From an uncultured Collinsella sp. (GTDB lineage: Bacteria > Actinomycetota > Coriobacteriia > Coriobacteriales > Coriobacteriaceae), in contig CABSNH010000024.1 in assembly GCA_902478985.1 (NCBI GenBank), forward strand, positions 1 to 15,885: a stretch of 15,885 nt of DNA, in the 5' to 3' direction. Numbering within the stretch: the stretch's first letter is position 1; the number at the start of each line of letters is the position of its first letter. Positions 1-7,683 of this stretch are shown here, one piece after another. Both the position numbers and the translations under genes were made by a program. The notes below the pieces were generated by a model. It saw only the letters and a list, made by a program, of their open reading frames with translations, was not told the DNA's origin and made no database searches.

Positions 1-20
1 GTTGTTCCCTATACTAACGC

Positions 21-55
21 ACCTGCCAAAAAGGGACAGGTTTATTTTGGCAGGT
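21..55. repeat. Perfect 11-bp inverted repeat before the HAD gene
   Basis: ACCTGCCAAAA (21-31) is the exact reverse complement of TTTTGGCAGGT (45-55), with a 13-base spacer containing AGGGACAGG. It can form a stable hairpin on either strand. No T-run follows on the + strand, so it is not a classical terminator for an upstream gene; read on the minus strand it is also followed by no clear T-run. It lies about 40 bases before the HAD start codon and could be an operator, a REP-like intergenic element, or a processed 3' end of a gene outside the window. The match is seen directly; the role is not known. Confidence 0.6.
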
Positions 56-92
56 CGTTACAATAGGTAGGACCGATACGAATGGGGACCTC

Positions 93-1001
93 ATGATCAA
101 ACTTGTGCTGACCGATATGGACGATACGCTGATTCCGGCCGGGCATGACGGCGCCAGCGACTACGCCATTGAGGGCATTCATGCCATGCAGGCGGCGGGT
201 CTGCACTTTGGTCCGGTTTCGGGTCGTCAGCCGTCCGCGATGGGCTGGATGTTCAAAAATCGTTCCGAGTGTTTTTCGACTGGCGCGTTCTGTAACGGCC
301 AGGTGATGTTTGTCGGCGGCGAAGTAGTCGCCTCGCACGCGATCGACAACGATGCTCTGATGCGTTTGGCCGACTATCTGGAGCAAGAGACCGACGATAC
401 CTATCTGAAGGTCTATAGCCTGGGCGATGACTTTTGGGGCAACGATGCCTATTGCGTGACGAGTGATCCCGAGCGCGTTCGTCGCGCCATGGAGTCGGGC
501 GGCAACGCATGGCTCAAAGGCGAAGAGGCCCCGTGCCGTCCCGTCGTCGACGACGCGCCGGTGTTCAAGGCGAATATCTGGAGCGCCCGTTCGCGTGAGG
601 AGCTCGCGGAGCTACGCGAGCGCGTTGCCGCTGAGGTGCCGGAACTCTCGCTTGTGTTTCCCAACAACCGTGTGCGCCTGTTTGACATCCTTCCGGCCGG
701 TTGGGACAAGGGCTGCGCTGCGCTGGAGCTGGCGCGCGCTTTGGGCCTGACGCCCGACGAGGTGGCCGTATTCGGCGATTCCGATAACGACCTGCCCATG
801 ATCGATGCCGTTCCCAACTCCGTTGCAGTCGCCAATGCCAACGAGGCCGTCACGGCTGCCGCGCGCTGGCATATCGGCGCTGCGGCGGACGATGCGGTTG
901 CCGGGGCCCTGCATCAGATTGCCGCCTGCGCCGCGACGGGGGAGATGCCGCCGTTTATGCGCCAGATGGATGCGACGGGTTTCGACGTCACGAACGTCTA
1001 G
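93..1001 (+). CDS. HAD-superfamily Cof-type (class IIB) phosphatase
   Basis: The 302-residue product is a predicted cytoplasmic, Mg-dependent phosphatase of the Cof/YidA type, which typically removes phosphate from sugar phosphates or cofactors such as flavin mononucleotide and pyridoxal phosphate. All four HAD motifs are visible: DMDDT with nucleophile D8 and acid/base D10, S43 in VSGRQ, K206 in WDKG, and GDSDND at 228-233. The middle part (about 85-195) is the C2-type cap that sets substrate choice. Length fits the family. The start at 93 follows a weak ribosome-binding site (GGGGAC). It lies 10 bases before the LysR gene, so the two are probably co-transcribed. The true substrate cannot be read from sequence. 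Confidence 0.9.
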   Translation: MIKLVLTDMDDTLIPAGHDGASDYAIEGIHAMQAAGLHFGPVSGRQPSAMGWMFKNRSECFSTGAFCNGQVMFVGGEVVASHAIDNDALMRLADYLEQETDDTYLKVYSLGDDFWGNDAYCVTSDPERVRRAMESGGNAWLKGEEAPCRPVVDDAPVFKANIWSARSREELAELRERVAAEVPELSLVFPNNRVRLFDILPAGWDKGCAALELARALGLTPDEVAVFGDSDNDLPMIDAVPNSVAVANANEAVTAAARWHIGAAADDAVAGALHQIAACAATGEMPPFMRQMDATGFDVTNV

Positions 1002-1011
1002 GGAGAAAGCC

Positions 1012-1908
1012 ATGAAGCTTCAGCAGCTCAGGTATGTTGTTAAGGTTGCCGAATGCGGCAGCATTACCGAGGCCTCGCGCCGGCTCTTTGTATCGCAGCC
1101 TTCGATTACCGCGTCGATTCGCGATCTCGAAAACGAGATGGGCGTGCATATCTTTGAGCGCACCAACAAGGGCGTCATTGTGTCCGAGGAAGGCGAGACC
1201 TTCTTGGGCTACGCGCGTCAGGTACTCGACCAGGCCGACCTACTCGAGGGCAAGTACAAGGGCGCATCCGAGCAGGTGCCGCACTTTAGTGTGAGCTGCC
1301 AGCATTATTCCTTTGCCGTTAATGCGTTTGTCGATGTGATCCGTGAGTTCGATGCCGCGCGCTACGACTTTACCCTGCGCGAGGAACAGACTCACGAGAT
1401 TATCGAGGACGTCGCGCATATGAAAAGCGAGCTCGGCATCCTGTATCTGTCGGAGCACAATCGCGAGGTCATCGAGCGCATGCTGGCGGCCAACGAGCTC
1501 GTGTTCGAAGGGCTCTTTTGCGCCACGCCGCACGTCTTCGTGTGTGCAGACCATCCGCTGGCGGGCCGCTCGAGCGTGACGCTCGAGGACTTGGAAGACT
1601 ACCCGTTCCTGTCCTATGAGCAGGGCAGCTATAACTCGTTCTACTATTCCGAGGAACTGACCTCGACGTTTGAGCGTCGCAAGAATATCCGCGTACGCGA
1701 CCGTGCGACGTTGTTCAACCTGGCTATGGGCCTTAACGGTTACACGGTGTGTTCGGGCGTGATCAGTCACGAGCTCAACGGCCCCGGCATCATCTCGATT
1801 CCGCTCGATGTGGACGAGTATATGGAGATCGGTATCATCACGCGCAAGAACACGACGCTCACGCGCTACGGACAGGCCTATATCGACGCGATCCGCCAGC
1901 ATATTTAG
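1012..1908 (+). CDS. LysR-type regulator, CmbR/MtaR-like (sulfur amino acid control)
   Basis: This 298-residue LysR-type transcriptional regulator has its winged helix-turn-helix at residues 1-60 (MKLQQLRYV, then ITEASRRLFVSQPSITASIR) and its effector domain at about 90-298. It resembles, from memory, the CmbR/MtaR/FhuR branch that senses O-acetylserine or homocysteine and controls cysteine and methionine genes in Firmicutes: the QHYSF motif (97-101), the SELGILYL stretch (139-146) and DRATL (230-234) sit where that branch has them. The ATG at 1012 has GGGAGA just upstream, overlapping the end of the HAD gene. A MET-box-like site lies upstream of the methionine synthase-like gene at 5068, a plausible target. 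The LysR fold is certain; the effector and regulon are inference. Confidence 0.88.
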   Translation: MKLQQLRYVVKVAECGSITEASRRLFVSQPSITASIRDLENEMGVHIFERTNKGVIVSEEGETFLGYARQVLDQADLLEGKYKGASEQVPHFSVSCQHYSFAVNAFVDVIREFDAARYDFTLREEQTHEIIEDVAHMKSELGILYLSEHNREVIERMLAANELVFEGLFCATPHVFVCADHPLAGRSSVTLEDLEDYPFLSYEQGSYNSFYYSEELTSTFERRKNIRVRDRATLFNLAMGLNGYTVCSGVISHELNGPGIISIPLDVDEYMEIGIITRKNTTLTRYGQAYIDAIRQHI

Positions 1909-1934
1909 CCTTTTGAGCGGAGCTGCATTTAAAC

Positions 1935-1966
1935 TGGGCGCCGTTCGATTTACCGCGAACGTCCCA
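1935..1966 (+). terminator. Weak hairpin after the LysR gene
   Basis: TGGG/CCCA and CGTTCG (1942-1947)/CGAACG (1956-1961) can pair around a short loop, 27 bases after the LysR stop. There is an asymmetric bulge and no T-run, so a Rho-independent terminator is doubtful. It could be a 3' stabilising structure. Confidence 0.25.
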
Positions 1967-2043
1967 GGATGAGGCTGTATTTCGAGCCACATGTCCCATT
2001 AACCGGCGCCCCCTCGCCTTACTATCAAAGTGAGCCGCTATGC

Positions 2044-2052
2044 GAGGGGAGG
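2044..2052 (+). promoter_or_regulatory. Ribosome-binding site that fixes a GTG start
   Basis: GAGGGGAGG ends 5 bases before GTG at 2058. An in-frame ATG at 2040 lies upstream of this strong site and has no good site of its own, so the GTG is the likelier start. Confidence 0.75.
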
Positions 2053-2057
2053 TCGCC

Positions 2058-3077
2058 GTGGATCGGATATATACCGGCAACTGGCGTTTCCCCATGCCGC
2101 TTATGTGCGCGGCGTTTGAGCCCGGCACGCTCGACAAAACCCTCGACGTGATGCTCAAAGATGACTATGGCGTTATCGCGCGTGCCGAGGCGCACTACTA
2201 TCGCGGTTGCCCCGATGAGGCACGACGCCTAGCGGAGCCGTACTTACTATCGGATGACCTTTCGCTCCGTCTTTCGGCATGCCTGTTGTGCGCCTATGCA
2301 AACCTGTCGCTGAATCGCGCATTGGCGGCGCGCCGCTGCCTTGCGTATCTCGAGGAGACGGGGAAGGGCCAAAGGGCGGCAAAGGATCCACGCGCCCAGG
2401 CCTCATATATGCTGCTTGCGGCGAGCGCCTGTGTGCTGTTGCATTTTCCCTCGCCGGTGTCACGCGGCGAATTCGATTTGTATGCATCACTGCTGCCCGA
2501 GGGGCTGCGTCTGTTTGCAACCTATGCACTGGCGCACCGTGCCTACCTCGACGGCGATTACGGGCGCTGCGTGGGTATGGCAGAGAACGCCTTGTCGATG
2601 AAGCAAGAAAGCTATCCCGTCCCTGAGGTCTTCTTGCACCTGATTGCCGCCGTTGGGTGGATTAACCAGCGCGAAGCTGACCGCGCGAACGCTCATTTTA
2701 TGCGTGCCTGGCAGATTGCGCAGCCCGATGGCCTGATTGAAATTGTCGGCGAGCATCACGGGCTTTTGCAAGGCGTGTTGGAGTCATGCCTAAAGAAGGG
2801 CCATCCGCAGGAGTTCGCGGAGATCATCAAAGTTACCGAACGGTTTAGCCGCGGTTGGCGTCGTGTGCATAATCCGGGGGCGGGGGCCACCGTTGCCGAG
2901 AGCCTGACCACGACGGAGTTCGCCATCGCTATGCTGGCCTGTCGCGGCTGGACCAACGATGAGATTGCCGCCCACATGGGCATCTCGCGTGGCACGGTTA
3001 AGAATCGCCTGTCGAACGCCTACGCCAAGCTGGGCATAACGAGTCGCGCCGCGCTGAAGCAGTTTGTATTGCTGTAG
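2058..3077 (+). CDS. LuxR-type transcriptional regulator with helical N-terminal half
   Basis: The product is 339 residues from the GTG start. The last 57 residues (about 283-339) form a LuxR/GerE helix-turn-helix: LTTTEFAIAMLACRGWTNDE, then IAAHMGISRGTVKNRL and the AKLGITSRAAL end typical of the family. The N-terminal 260 residues show no receiver, PAS or autoinducer domain. They are alanine- and leucine-rich with ALAHRAYLDGDYGRCVGMAE-like helical pairs suggesting TPR-like repeats, as in the helical arrays of MalT-type regulators, but there is no NTPase domain. No membrane segments are seen. It faces the beta-helix surface protein gene (3221-4813) tail to tail and might regulate it, but nothing in the sequence proves that. 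Confidence 0.85.
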   Translation: MDRIYTGNWRFPMPLMCAAFEPGTLDKTLDVMLKDDYGVIARAEAHYYRGCPDEARRLAEPYLLSDDLSLRLSACLLCAYANLSLNRALAARRCLAYLEETGKGQRAAKDPRAQASYMLLAASACVLLHFPSPVSRGEFDLYASLLPEGLRLFATYALAHRAYLDGDYGRCVGMAENALSMKQESYPVPEVFLHLIAAVGWINQREADRANAHFMRAWQIAQPDGLIEIVGEHHGLLQGVLESCLKKGHPQEFAEIIKVTERFSRGWRRVHNPGAGATVAESLTTTEFAIAMLACRGWTNDEIAAHMGISRGTVKNRLSNAYAKLGITSRAALKQFVLL

Positions 3078-3138
3078 GCGACTGGGCGGGTGCGCCTGTT
3101 TTGGACGAATAATTGAATCGGGGTCGTTCAAACGAGGC

Positions 3139-3168
3139 GCGGCCGCCGGTGGGAGGTCCGGCGGCCGC
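3139..3168. terminator. GC-rich perfect hairpin between convergent genes
   Basis: GCGGCCGCCGG (3139-3149) and CCGGCGGCCGC (3158-3168) pair perfectly around an 8-base loop. It lies between the LuxR-type gene (ends 3077) and the convergent surface-protein gene (ends 3221). The T-run is short on both sides (TT on +, none on minus), so it is a very stable but not textbook terminator. It may serve both genes. Confidence 0.5.
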
Positions 3169-3220
3169 TTACCATGGGACGGTGCGCGCCCGAATTGATC
3201 GAGCGTCACGAGACTTGGAG

Positions 3221-4813
3221 TTACGAGCGCTTGCGACTGGTAAAGATGCCAGCGACGACGGCCGCCATGCCCGTAATGGCAGCGGCGACGGCGCCCATAA
3301 CGGAAGCGTCACCCGTGGTTGCGAGCGTGCCCTTGGTGTCGACATGCTTGATGGTCGCGGCGGCGGTCGTTACCTTAGGCTTCGACTCGGGCTTTGCCGG
3401 GGGCGTCTCCACCGGAACGATGACGGCGCGCTTGGCGATGGCGTTGCTGTCCAGATCCGTGATGACATCATCGGCGGTGCCGATCGTCTGGCCGCGCTGG
3501 TAGGGGGCATCGGCGGGTTCGGTGTCAACGAAGCGCACGTCGCAAATGCGTCCACCATTGGGTGTTTCGATAATGCTATCGACGATATTGATTGTTCCGG
3601 CAATGCTGCCGTCTGCACTATTCACGACGGCCATAATGGCGGCAGTGTCGCCTTCTGCCGTTACGCGACTGTGCGTGATGGAGATGGTCGCGGGCGTTAA
3701 ACCGTGCTCGGTGAAGGCAAGGATGCCGAATGTGCGGGCATTCACGTCTGGGTCTACTACGACAATGTCGCCATTGGTGATGGGCGGTAGGGGCTGGTTG
3801 CCTCCATCGTGGTTGATGTAGTGGGCAATGGCCTCGACGGTCGAGTCGCTGATGAAGATGCGCCCGCCAGGTCCGCCAGTGTCGTAATTGTACGAGTAGA
3901 TTCCTATGGCGTTTACGCCTTCGGCATAGGCGTGGACGAATGAGCCGTTTTTAATGGTGATGTCACCCTCGTCGGTGAAGATGGCGGCGGGGTTGTTTTC
4001 GCGCGATGGGTATGCATACGCTCGTACGGTCGCCGCATCGATGGTCAAGCCGTCGAAGGCACATATGCCGCTATCGAGCCCCTGAGCGGTTAGCGTGCTA
4101 TTGGATACTGTGAGGGTTTCTTTGGCGACGATGCCGTAGTCCTGCTCGGAGCGCGTGTCGACTGTGCCACCACCGGTTATGGATATATCGCCATTGGCGA
4201 GGATACCCTCGGCGCGCGCACCCTTGGCGGTAACGGTTCCGTTCGTATTGATCGAAAGGTTATTATCAGCATGAATGCCGCTGACGTCGCCCGTGGCGTT
4301 AACGGCGCCTGTTCCGCTGATCGTCATATCGCCCTCGGAATGCAAGGCGTCGCCTTCGGCAATTGCCGTCAGGGTGCCCGTTCCGGAGATGTTGAGCTCG
4401 GCGCCCTCGCTGGTGACGTTCTCGACGGAAATGCCGTTGCCGTATTCGTTGGCAACCGTATTGGTGCCCTCGTAGCTCACGTTGAGCTTGCCGCCGGCAG
4501 CGATGCCTCCGCCGTTATAACCATTGAGTGTCATGTCGTCGGCGCCGTCCCAGGCCCACGTGCTGCCGTCGCCAGCTGTGGCGCCGGCAGTATAGGTGTT
4601 GCCGTCGACCTTGACCCACTCTGCCGCAAACGAGATGCTCGGCATGAGCAGCGAGCTCACGGTAAGTGCGCAGGTCAGGCCGCAAACAATGCGGCGGGTC
4701 ACGCGGCGCCAGCTGCCACAGGTGAGAGCGGCGCGCTGGCGCACGGGAGTCTCGGCGTAATGGAGTCCTGTAGTGCGATCGGTGCGGCGCGTGGGGGTCG
4801 TAAACGTGGTCAT
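3221..4813 (-). CDS. Sorted cell-surface parallel beta-helix protein (paralog A)
   Basis: The 530-residue product is a predicted exported protein. Residues 35-63 hold a basic stretch (SWRRVTRRI), a hydrophobic core and a cleavage site near SFA|AEW, after a 34-residue N-terminal extension also found in paralogs B and C. Residues about 90-400 are short repeats of roughly 20-24 residues with the pattern (D/S)-I-x-I-x-G-x-G-T-V-x-A... followed by GI.A.GD, typical of right-handed parallel beta-helices and recalling the Cthe_2159/DUF4353 carbohydrate-binding family. A Pro/Lys linker leads to LATTGD at residue 497, a hydrophobic segment and an RKRS tail, a sortase signal of the LAxTG kind. The start has AGGAG at good spacing. 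Ligand and adhesion function are inferred. It is shorter and more diverged than B and C. Confidence 0.88.
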   Translation of the reverse strand: MTTFTTPTRRTDRTTGLHYAETPVRQRAALTCGSWRRVTRRIVCGLTCALTVSSLLMPSISFAAEWVKVDGNTYTAGATAGDGSTWAWDGADDMTLNGYNGGGIAAGGKLNVSYEGTNTVANEYGNGISVENVTSEGAELNISGTGTLTAIAEGDALHSEGDMTISGTGAVNATGDVSGIHADNNLSINTNGTVTAKGARAEGILANGDISITGGGTVDTRSEQDYGIVAKETLTVSNSTLTAQGLDSGICAFDGLTIDAATVRAYAYPSRENNPAAIFTDEGDITIKNGSFVHAYAEGVNAIGIYSYNYDTGGPGGRIFISDSTVEAIAHYINHDGGNQPLPPITNGDIVVVDPDVNARTFGILAFTEHGLTPATISITHSRVTAEGDTAAIMAVVNSADGSIAGTINIVDSIIETPNGGRICDVRFVDTEPADAPYQRGQTIGTADDVITDLDSNAIAKRAVIVPVETPPAKPESKPKVTTAAATIKHVDTKGTLATTGDASVMGAVAAAITGMAAVVAGIFTSRKRS

Positions 4814-4855
4814 GGTCGCTCCTATCTCTCGCGTGGCCTTGTGCGGTCACCACTA

Positions 4856-4910
4856 AGCGTATGGTCGATAGGGCAAAGCTGCTAGTGCCATATGGGCACG
4901 AAAATGGCTA
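4856..4910 (-). promoter_or_regulatory. Promoter of paralog A with shared upstream element
   Basis: On the minus strand CATACGCT (4863-4856) looks like a -10 box. After a 19-base spacer comes an element at 4883-4910 (plus strand TAGTGCCATATGGGCACG followed by AAAATGGC). Paralogs B and C have matching parts at identical spacing. Conservation between otherwise diverged upstream regions supports function; whether the element is the -35 region or an activator site is not known. Confidence 0.6.
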
Positions 4911-4960
4911 TTTGCACTGGCGGATATGAGATAGTTTGGCTCGGCGGTCCGTTGGTGTGT

Positions 4961-4979
4961 ATATAGAAGTTTCCTATAT
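4961..4979. promoter_or_regulatory. MET-box-like operator (TATAG-N7-CTATA)
   Basis: TATAGAAGTTTCCTATA at 4962-4978, extended by one A-T pair to 4961-4979, is an interrupted palindrome with 6-base arms. It closely resembles the MET-box (TATAGTTT..AAACTATA) of the LysR-type methionine regulators MtaR/MetR of Lactobacillales, which precedes methionine genes including yxjH-like metE homologs. It lies about 90 bases before the methionine synthase-like gene, a normal place for a LysR activator site. The regulator encoded at 1012-1908 is the natural candidate. The palindrome is seen; the binding is inference. Confidence 0.6.
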
Positions 4980-5000
4980 CAAACCAATACAAACGCATAT

Positions 5001-5029
5001 TTTACGATGGCCATATGAACGTTCATACT
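5001..5029 (+). promoter_or_regulatory. Candidate promoter of the methionine synthase-like gene
   Basis: TTTACG (5001-5006) and CATACT (5024-5029) each match four of six consensus bases and are 17 bases apart. They lie just downstream of the MET-box-like site, as expected for a LysR-activated promoter. A perfect 14-bp palindrome overlaps the spacer and -10. Confidence 0.4.
5014..5027. promoter_or_regulatory. Perfect 14-bp palindrome TATGAACGTTCATA
   Basis: The site is fully self-complementary and sits 40 bases before the methionine synthase-like start codon, overlapping the candidate -10 box. This position suits a repressor operator. No matching repressor is recognised in the window. Confidence 0.4.
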
Positions 5030-5067
5030 CTGTCCCAGTAAAGCAACCAATGCAAAGGGAGATATCT

Positions 5068-6201
5068 ATGAGCACTTCGATTCAACCGAACGCGCCGTTT
5101 CGCGCCGATATCGTCGGCAGTTTTCTTCGTCCGCAGGCCGTGAAGGACGCCCGTGCCGCCTACGCCGCGGGTACGCTCGATGACGACGGCCTTAAGGCCG
5201 TCGAGGATGAGGCCATTCGCGACTTGGTGGCTAAGCAAAAGGCCGCCGGCCTGCAGGTGATCACCGATGGCGAGTTTCGCCGCAGCTACTGGCACCTCGA
5301 TTTTATGTGGGGCCTCAATGGCATTGAGCGCCGTACCTCGCGTACGGGTTATATGTTCCATGATGAGGAGACGACGGCCGATACCGCCGTGGTGACCGGC
5401 CCCATCAGCGGCGAGAACCACCCCTTCGTCGAGCACTTTAAGTTTGTCAAAGCGCTCGAGGGCGAGGGCCACGTTGCGCGCCAGACCATCCCGGCGCCGA
5501 TTCAGACGTTCTCTGAGGTCACGCTCGATCGCTGCGATGGCCAGCAGGAGAGCCTGCGCGCTGTCTATAAGACCGATGAGGAACTTGCCGGCGCCATTGC
5601 AGCCGCTTATCGCACGGTGATCGCCGACCTGTACGCAGCAGGCTGCCGCAACATCCAGTTTGACGACTGCACCTGGGGCATCTACTGCGATACCGATTTT
5701 GTCGCCAAAACCGGCATGAGCCCGGTCGACCTGCAAAAGGTAAGCGAGCTGGGCGTGGCGCTCAACAACGCCGCCATCGAGGGCAAGCCCGACGATCTGG
5801 TCATTAACACGCACGTGTGCCGCGGCAACTACCACTCCACCTATGCCTTTGAGGGCGGTTACGATCCCATCGCGCCGTACCTGTTTGCGCATGAGAATGT
5901 CGATGCGTTCTATCTGGAGTTCGACACGCCGCGCGCCGGCGGTTTTGAGCCGCTCAAGTACGTTGCCCCGGGCAAGAAGGTCGTGCTGGGTTTGGTAACC
6001 ACCAAGGCGGCAGAGCTCGAGAACGAGGATGTTATCGTCGAGCGCATCCGCGAGGCCGCAAAGTACGTGCCGCTCGAGAACCTGTATCTGTCGCCCCAGT
6101 GCGGCTTTGCCAGCTGCGAGATTGGCAACAAGCTGACCGAGGACGAGCAATGGGCAAAGATCGCGCTGGTCAAGCGCATTGCGGAGCGTGTCTGGAAATA
6201 A
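5068..6201 (+). CDS. Cobalamin-independent methionine synthase family protein (YxjG/YxjH-like)
   Basis: The 377-residue product matches the size and layout of the single-domain MetE C-terminal relatives such as Bacillus YxjG and YxjH, thought to transfer a methyl group to homocysteine from a donor that is not settled. The fold is a TIM barrel with a zinc site. The expected thiol-binding ligands are present: H249 and C251 in THVCRGNY, E284 in YLEFDT and C345 in SPQCGF. The N-terminal half of full MetE is absent, as normal for this subfamily. ATG at 5068 follows AAGGGAG; an in-frame ATG at 5050 lies before that site and is less likely. A MET-box-like operator upstream supports a role in methionine supply. 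No S-box riboswitch is seen. Confidence 0.88.
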   Translation: MSTSIQPNAPFRADIVGSFLRPQAVKDARAAYAAGTLDDDGLKAVEDEAIRDLVAKQKAAGLQVITDGEFRRSYWHLDFMWGLNGIERRTSRTGYMFHDEETTADTAVVTGPISGENHPFVEHFKFVKALEGEGHVARQTIPAPIQTFSEVTLDRCDGQQESLRAVYKTDEELAGAIAAAYRTVIADLYAAGCRNIQFDDCTWGIYCDTDFVAKTGMSPVDLQKVSELGVALNNAAIEGKPDDLVINTHVCRGNYHSTYAFEGGYDPIAPYLFAHENVDAFYLEFDTPRAGGFEPLKYVAPGKKVVLGLVTTKAAELENEDVIVERIREAAKYVPLENLYLSPQCGFASCEIGNKLTEDEQWAKIALVKRIAERVWK

Positions 6202-6268
6202 CGATGCCGTCCGCAGGTGGCGGCGCGTGCGAGGCACTACGTATCGCGTACAATGGTTCGGATCGTAT

Positions 6269-6300
6269 CGTTCGGGCAGGTTATCCGATATGCCCGATCG
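6269..6300 (+). promoter_or_regulatory. Hairpin in the uracil permease leader
   Basis: CGTTCGGGCA (6269-6278) pairs with TGCCCGATCG (6291-6300) with one mismatch and a 12-base loop. It ends 11 bases before the ribosome-binding site GAAAGGA. TACAAT at 6249-6254 is a possible -10 box just upstream, so the hairpin would be at or near the 5' end of the message. A control role, for example in pyrimidine response, is possible, but no PyrR-site consensus is seen. Confidence 0.35.
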
Positions 6301-6323
6301 CCCTTCCATTCGAAAGGACATCC

Positions 6324-7658
6324 ATGTCCCAGTCCTCGACGCCCGCCGTCACCGATGCCATCTACGACGCATCGTCGCTCGGCCGCCCGCGCATGTTCCT
6401 GCTCGGTCTGCAGCACCTGTTTGCCATGTTTGGCGCCACCGTGCTGGTGCGCGTGCTCACCGGTCTCTCGGTTTCTGCGACGCTTTTGTTTGCCGGCCTG
6501 GGCACGCTGCTGTTCCACTTCCTGTCGCGCGGTAAGGTGCCGGCATTTTTGGGCTCATCGTTTGCCTTTATTGCCGGTTATGCCGCCATCGCGCCCAACG
6601 GCGAGGCCGAGCTTTTGCCTTACGTCTGCCTGGGCGTTGCCTGCGCCGGTCTGCTCTATCCGGTACTTGCGGCACTCTTCCGCGCGTTTGGCGCCAAGCG
6701 CGTCATGCGCTTCTTTCCGCCAGTGGTGACTGGCCCCATCGTCATTTCGGTCGGTCTGATTCTGGCGAGCTCCGCCATTGCCAACTGCCAGACCAACTGG
6801 CTCGTCGCCGTTATCGCCGTGGCGGTGATCGTTATCTGTAACATCTGGGGCCGCGGCATGGTCAAGATCGTGCCGATCCTGCTGGGCGTCGTGGTGAGCT
6901 ATGCCGTTGCGGCTGCGCTGGGCGAGGTCGATTTCTCTGGTGTCGCAGCCGCTCCCTGGGTTGGTTTGCCTGTCGTATGGGACAACACCGTGTTTGCGCT
7001 CTTTGGGCCGCAGTTCGATAGCGGCCTTGCCACGACGGCTATCATTACCATCATGCCGCTGGCATTTGCGACCATGATCGAGCATATCGGTGATATTTCA
7101 GCTATTGGCTCCACCTGCGAGCGCAACTACATCGCCGATCCCGGCCTGCATCGTACGCTGCTCGGCGATGGTCTCGCCACGATTCTGGCGTCGTTCTTTG
7201 GCGCTCCGGCCAACACCACGTATGGCGAGAACACCGGCGTGCTTGCCCTGACGCGCGTGTTCGACCCGCGCGTGATTCGCATTGCCGCGTGCTGCGCCAT
7301 CGTGCTTTCGTTCTGCCCCAAGTTCGCCGCGGTCATCGCCGCCATGCCGGCATGCGTTATCGGCGGCGTGTCGCTCGTGCTTTACGGCATGATCAGCGCC
7401 GTGGGCGTTCGCAACCTCATCGAGAACCAGGTCGATTTCCAAAACAACCGCAACGTGCTGGTGACCGCCCTGGTGCTCGTGCTTTCGCTCGGCATCGCGT
7501 ACAGCACCGCCGGCGCCATCGTGCTGGAGCTGAGCGGCGTGACGATTTCGCTTTCCGGTCTTGCCGTGGGCTCGCTGGTGGGCATCGTGCTCAACGCCAT
7601 TCTGCCGGGTAACGACTTTGAGTTTGATGTCTCGGAACTCGAAGAGGCTGCTGAGTAG
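6324..7658 (+). CDS. uraA: Uracil permease, NCS2 family (UraA-like)
   Basis: A 444-residue inner-membrane proton symporter of the nucleobase-cation-symporter-2 family that imports uracil. Typical features are LGLQHLFAMFGATVLVR near the N-terminus (about 27-43), the FLGSSFAF motif (75-82), E253 in MIEHIGDISAIG and E302 in NTTYGENTGVLALTR, the two glutamates that bind the base and proton in E. coli UraA, and about 12-14 hydrophobic segments. ATG at 6324 follows GAAAGGA at 6312-6318; upstream in-frame ATGs are not supported. It is on the same strand as the methionine synthase-like gene, 122 bases away, with a possible promoter of its own. A bidirectional terminator ends it. UraA and the xanthine branch share the fold; GENTG favours uracil. 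Confidence 0.93.
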   Translation: MSQSSTPAVTDAIYDASSLGRPRMFLLGLQHLFAMFGATVLVRVLTGLSVSATLLFAGLGTLLFHFLSRGKVPAFLGSSFAFIAGYAAIAPNGEAELLPYVCLGVACAGLLYPVLAALFRAFGAKRVMRFFPPVVTGPIVISVGLILASSAIANCQTNWLVAVIAVAVIVICNIWGRGMVKIVPILLGVVVSYAVAAALGEVDFSGVAAAPWVGLPVVWDNTVFALFGPQFDSGLATTAIITIMPLAFATMIEHIGDISAIGSTCERNYIADPGLHRTLLGDGLATILASFFGAPANTTYGENTGVLALTRVFDPRVIRIAACCAIVLSFCPKFAAVIAAMPACVIGGVSLVLYGMISAVGVRNLIENQVDFQNNRNVLVTALVLVLSLGIAYSTAGAIVLELSGVTISLSGLAVGSLVGIVLNAILPGNDFEFDVSELEEAAE

Positions 7659-7683
7659 CAGCTGCGTTCAGCTAAAACAAGAT

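Noticed and set aside
4627..4711. Twin-arginine (Tat) signal in the surface proteins because of RRVTRR
   Set aside because: The residues after the arginines do not fit SRRxFLK, the hydrophobic core is strong, and folded-cofactor export is not expected for a sorted beta-helix protein. Sec export is likelier.
4883..4900. Sigma-54 promoter, because minus-strand TGGCAC appears before paralog A
   Set aside because: The matching TTGC is not at -12 spacing, the motif is CGGCAC without TTGC in B and C, and Coriobacteriia are not known to have sigma-54.
4814..5067. SAM-I (S-box) riboswitch before the methionine synthase-like gene
   Set aside because: Bacillus yxjG and yxjH have one, but the 254 bases here lack the conserved S-box helices and core and no terminator/antiterminator pair is seen.
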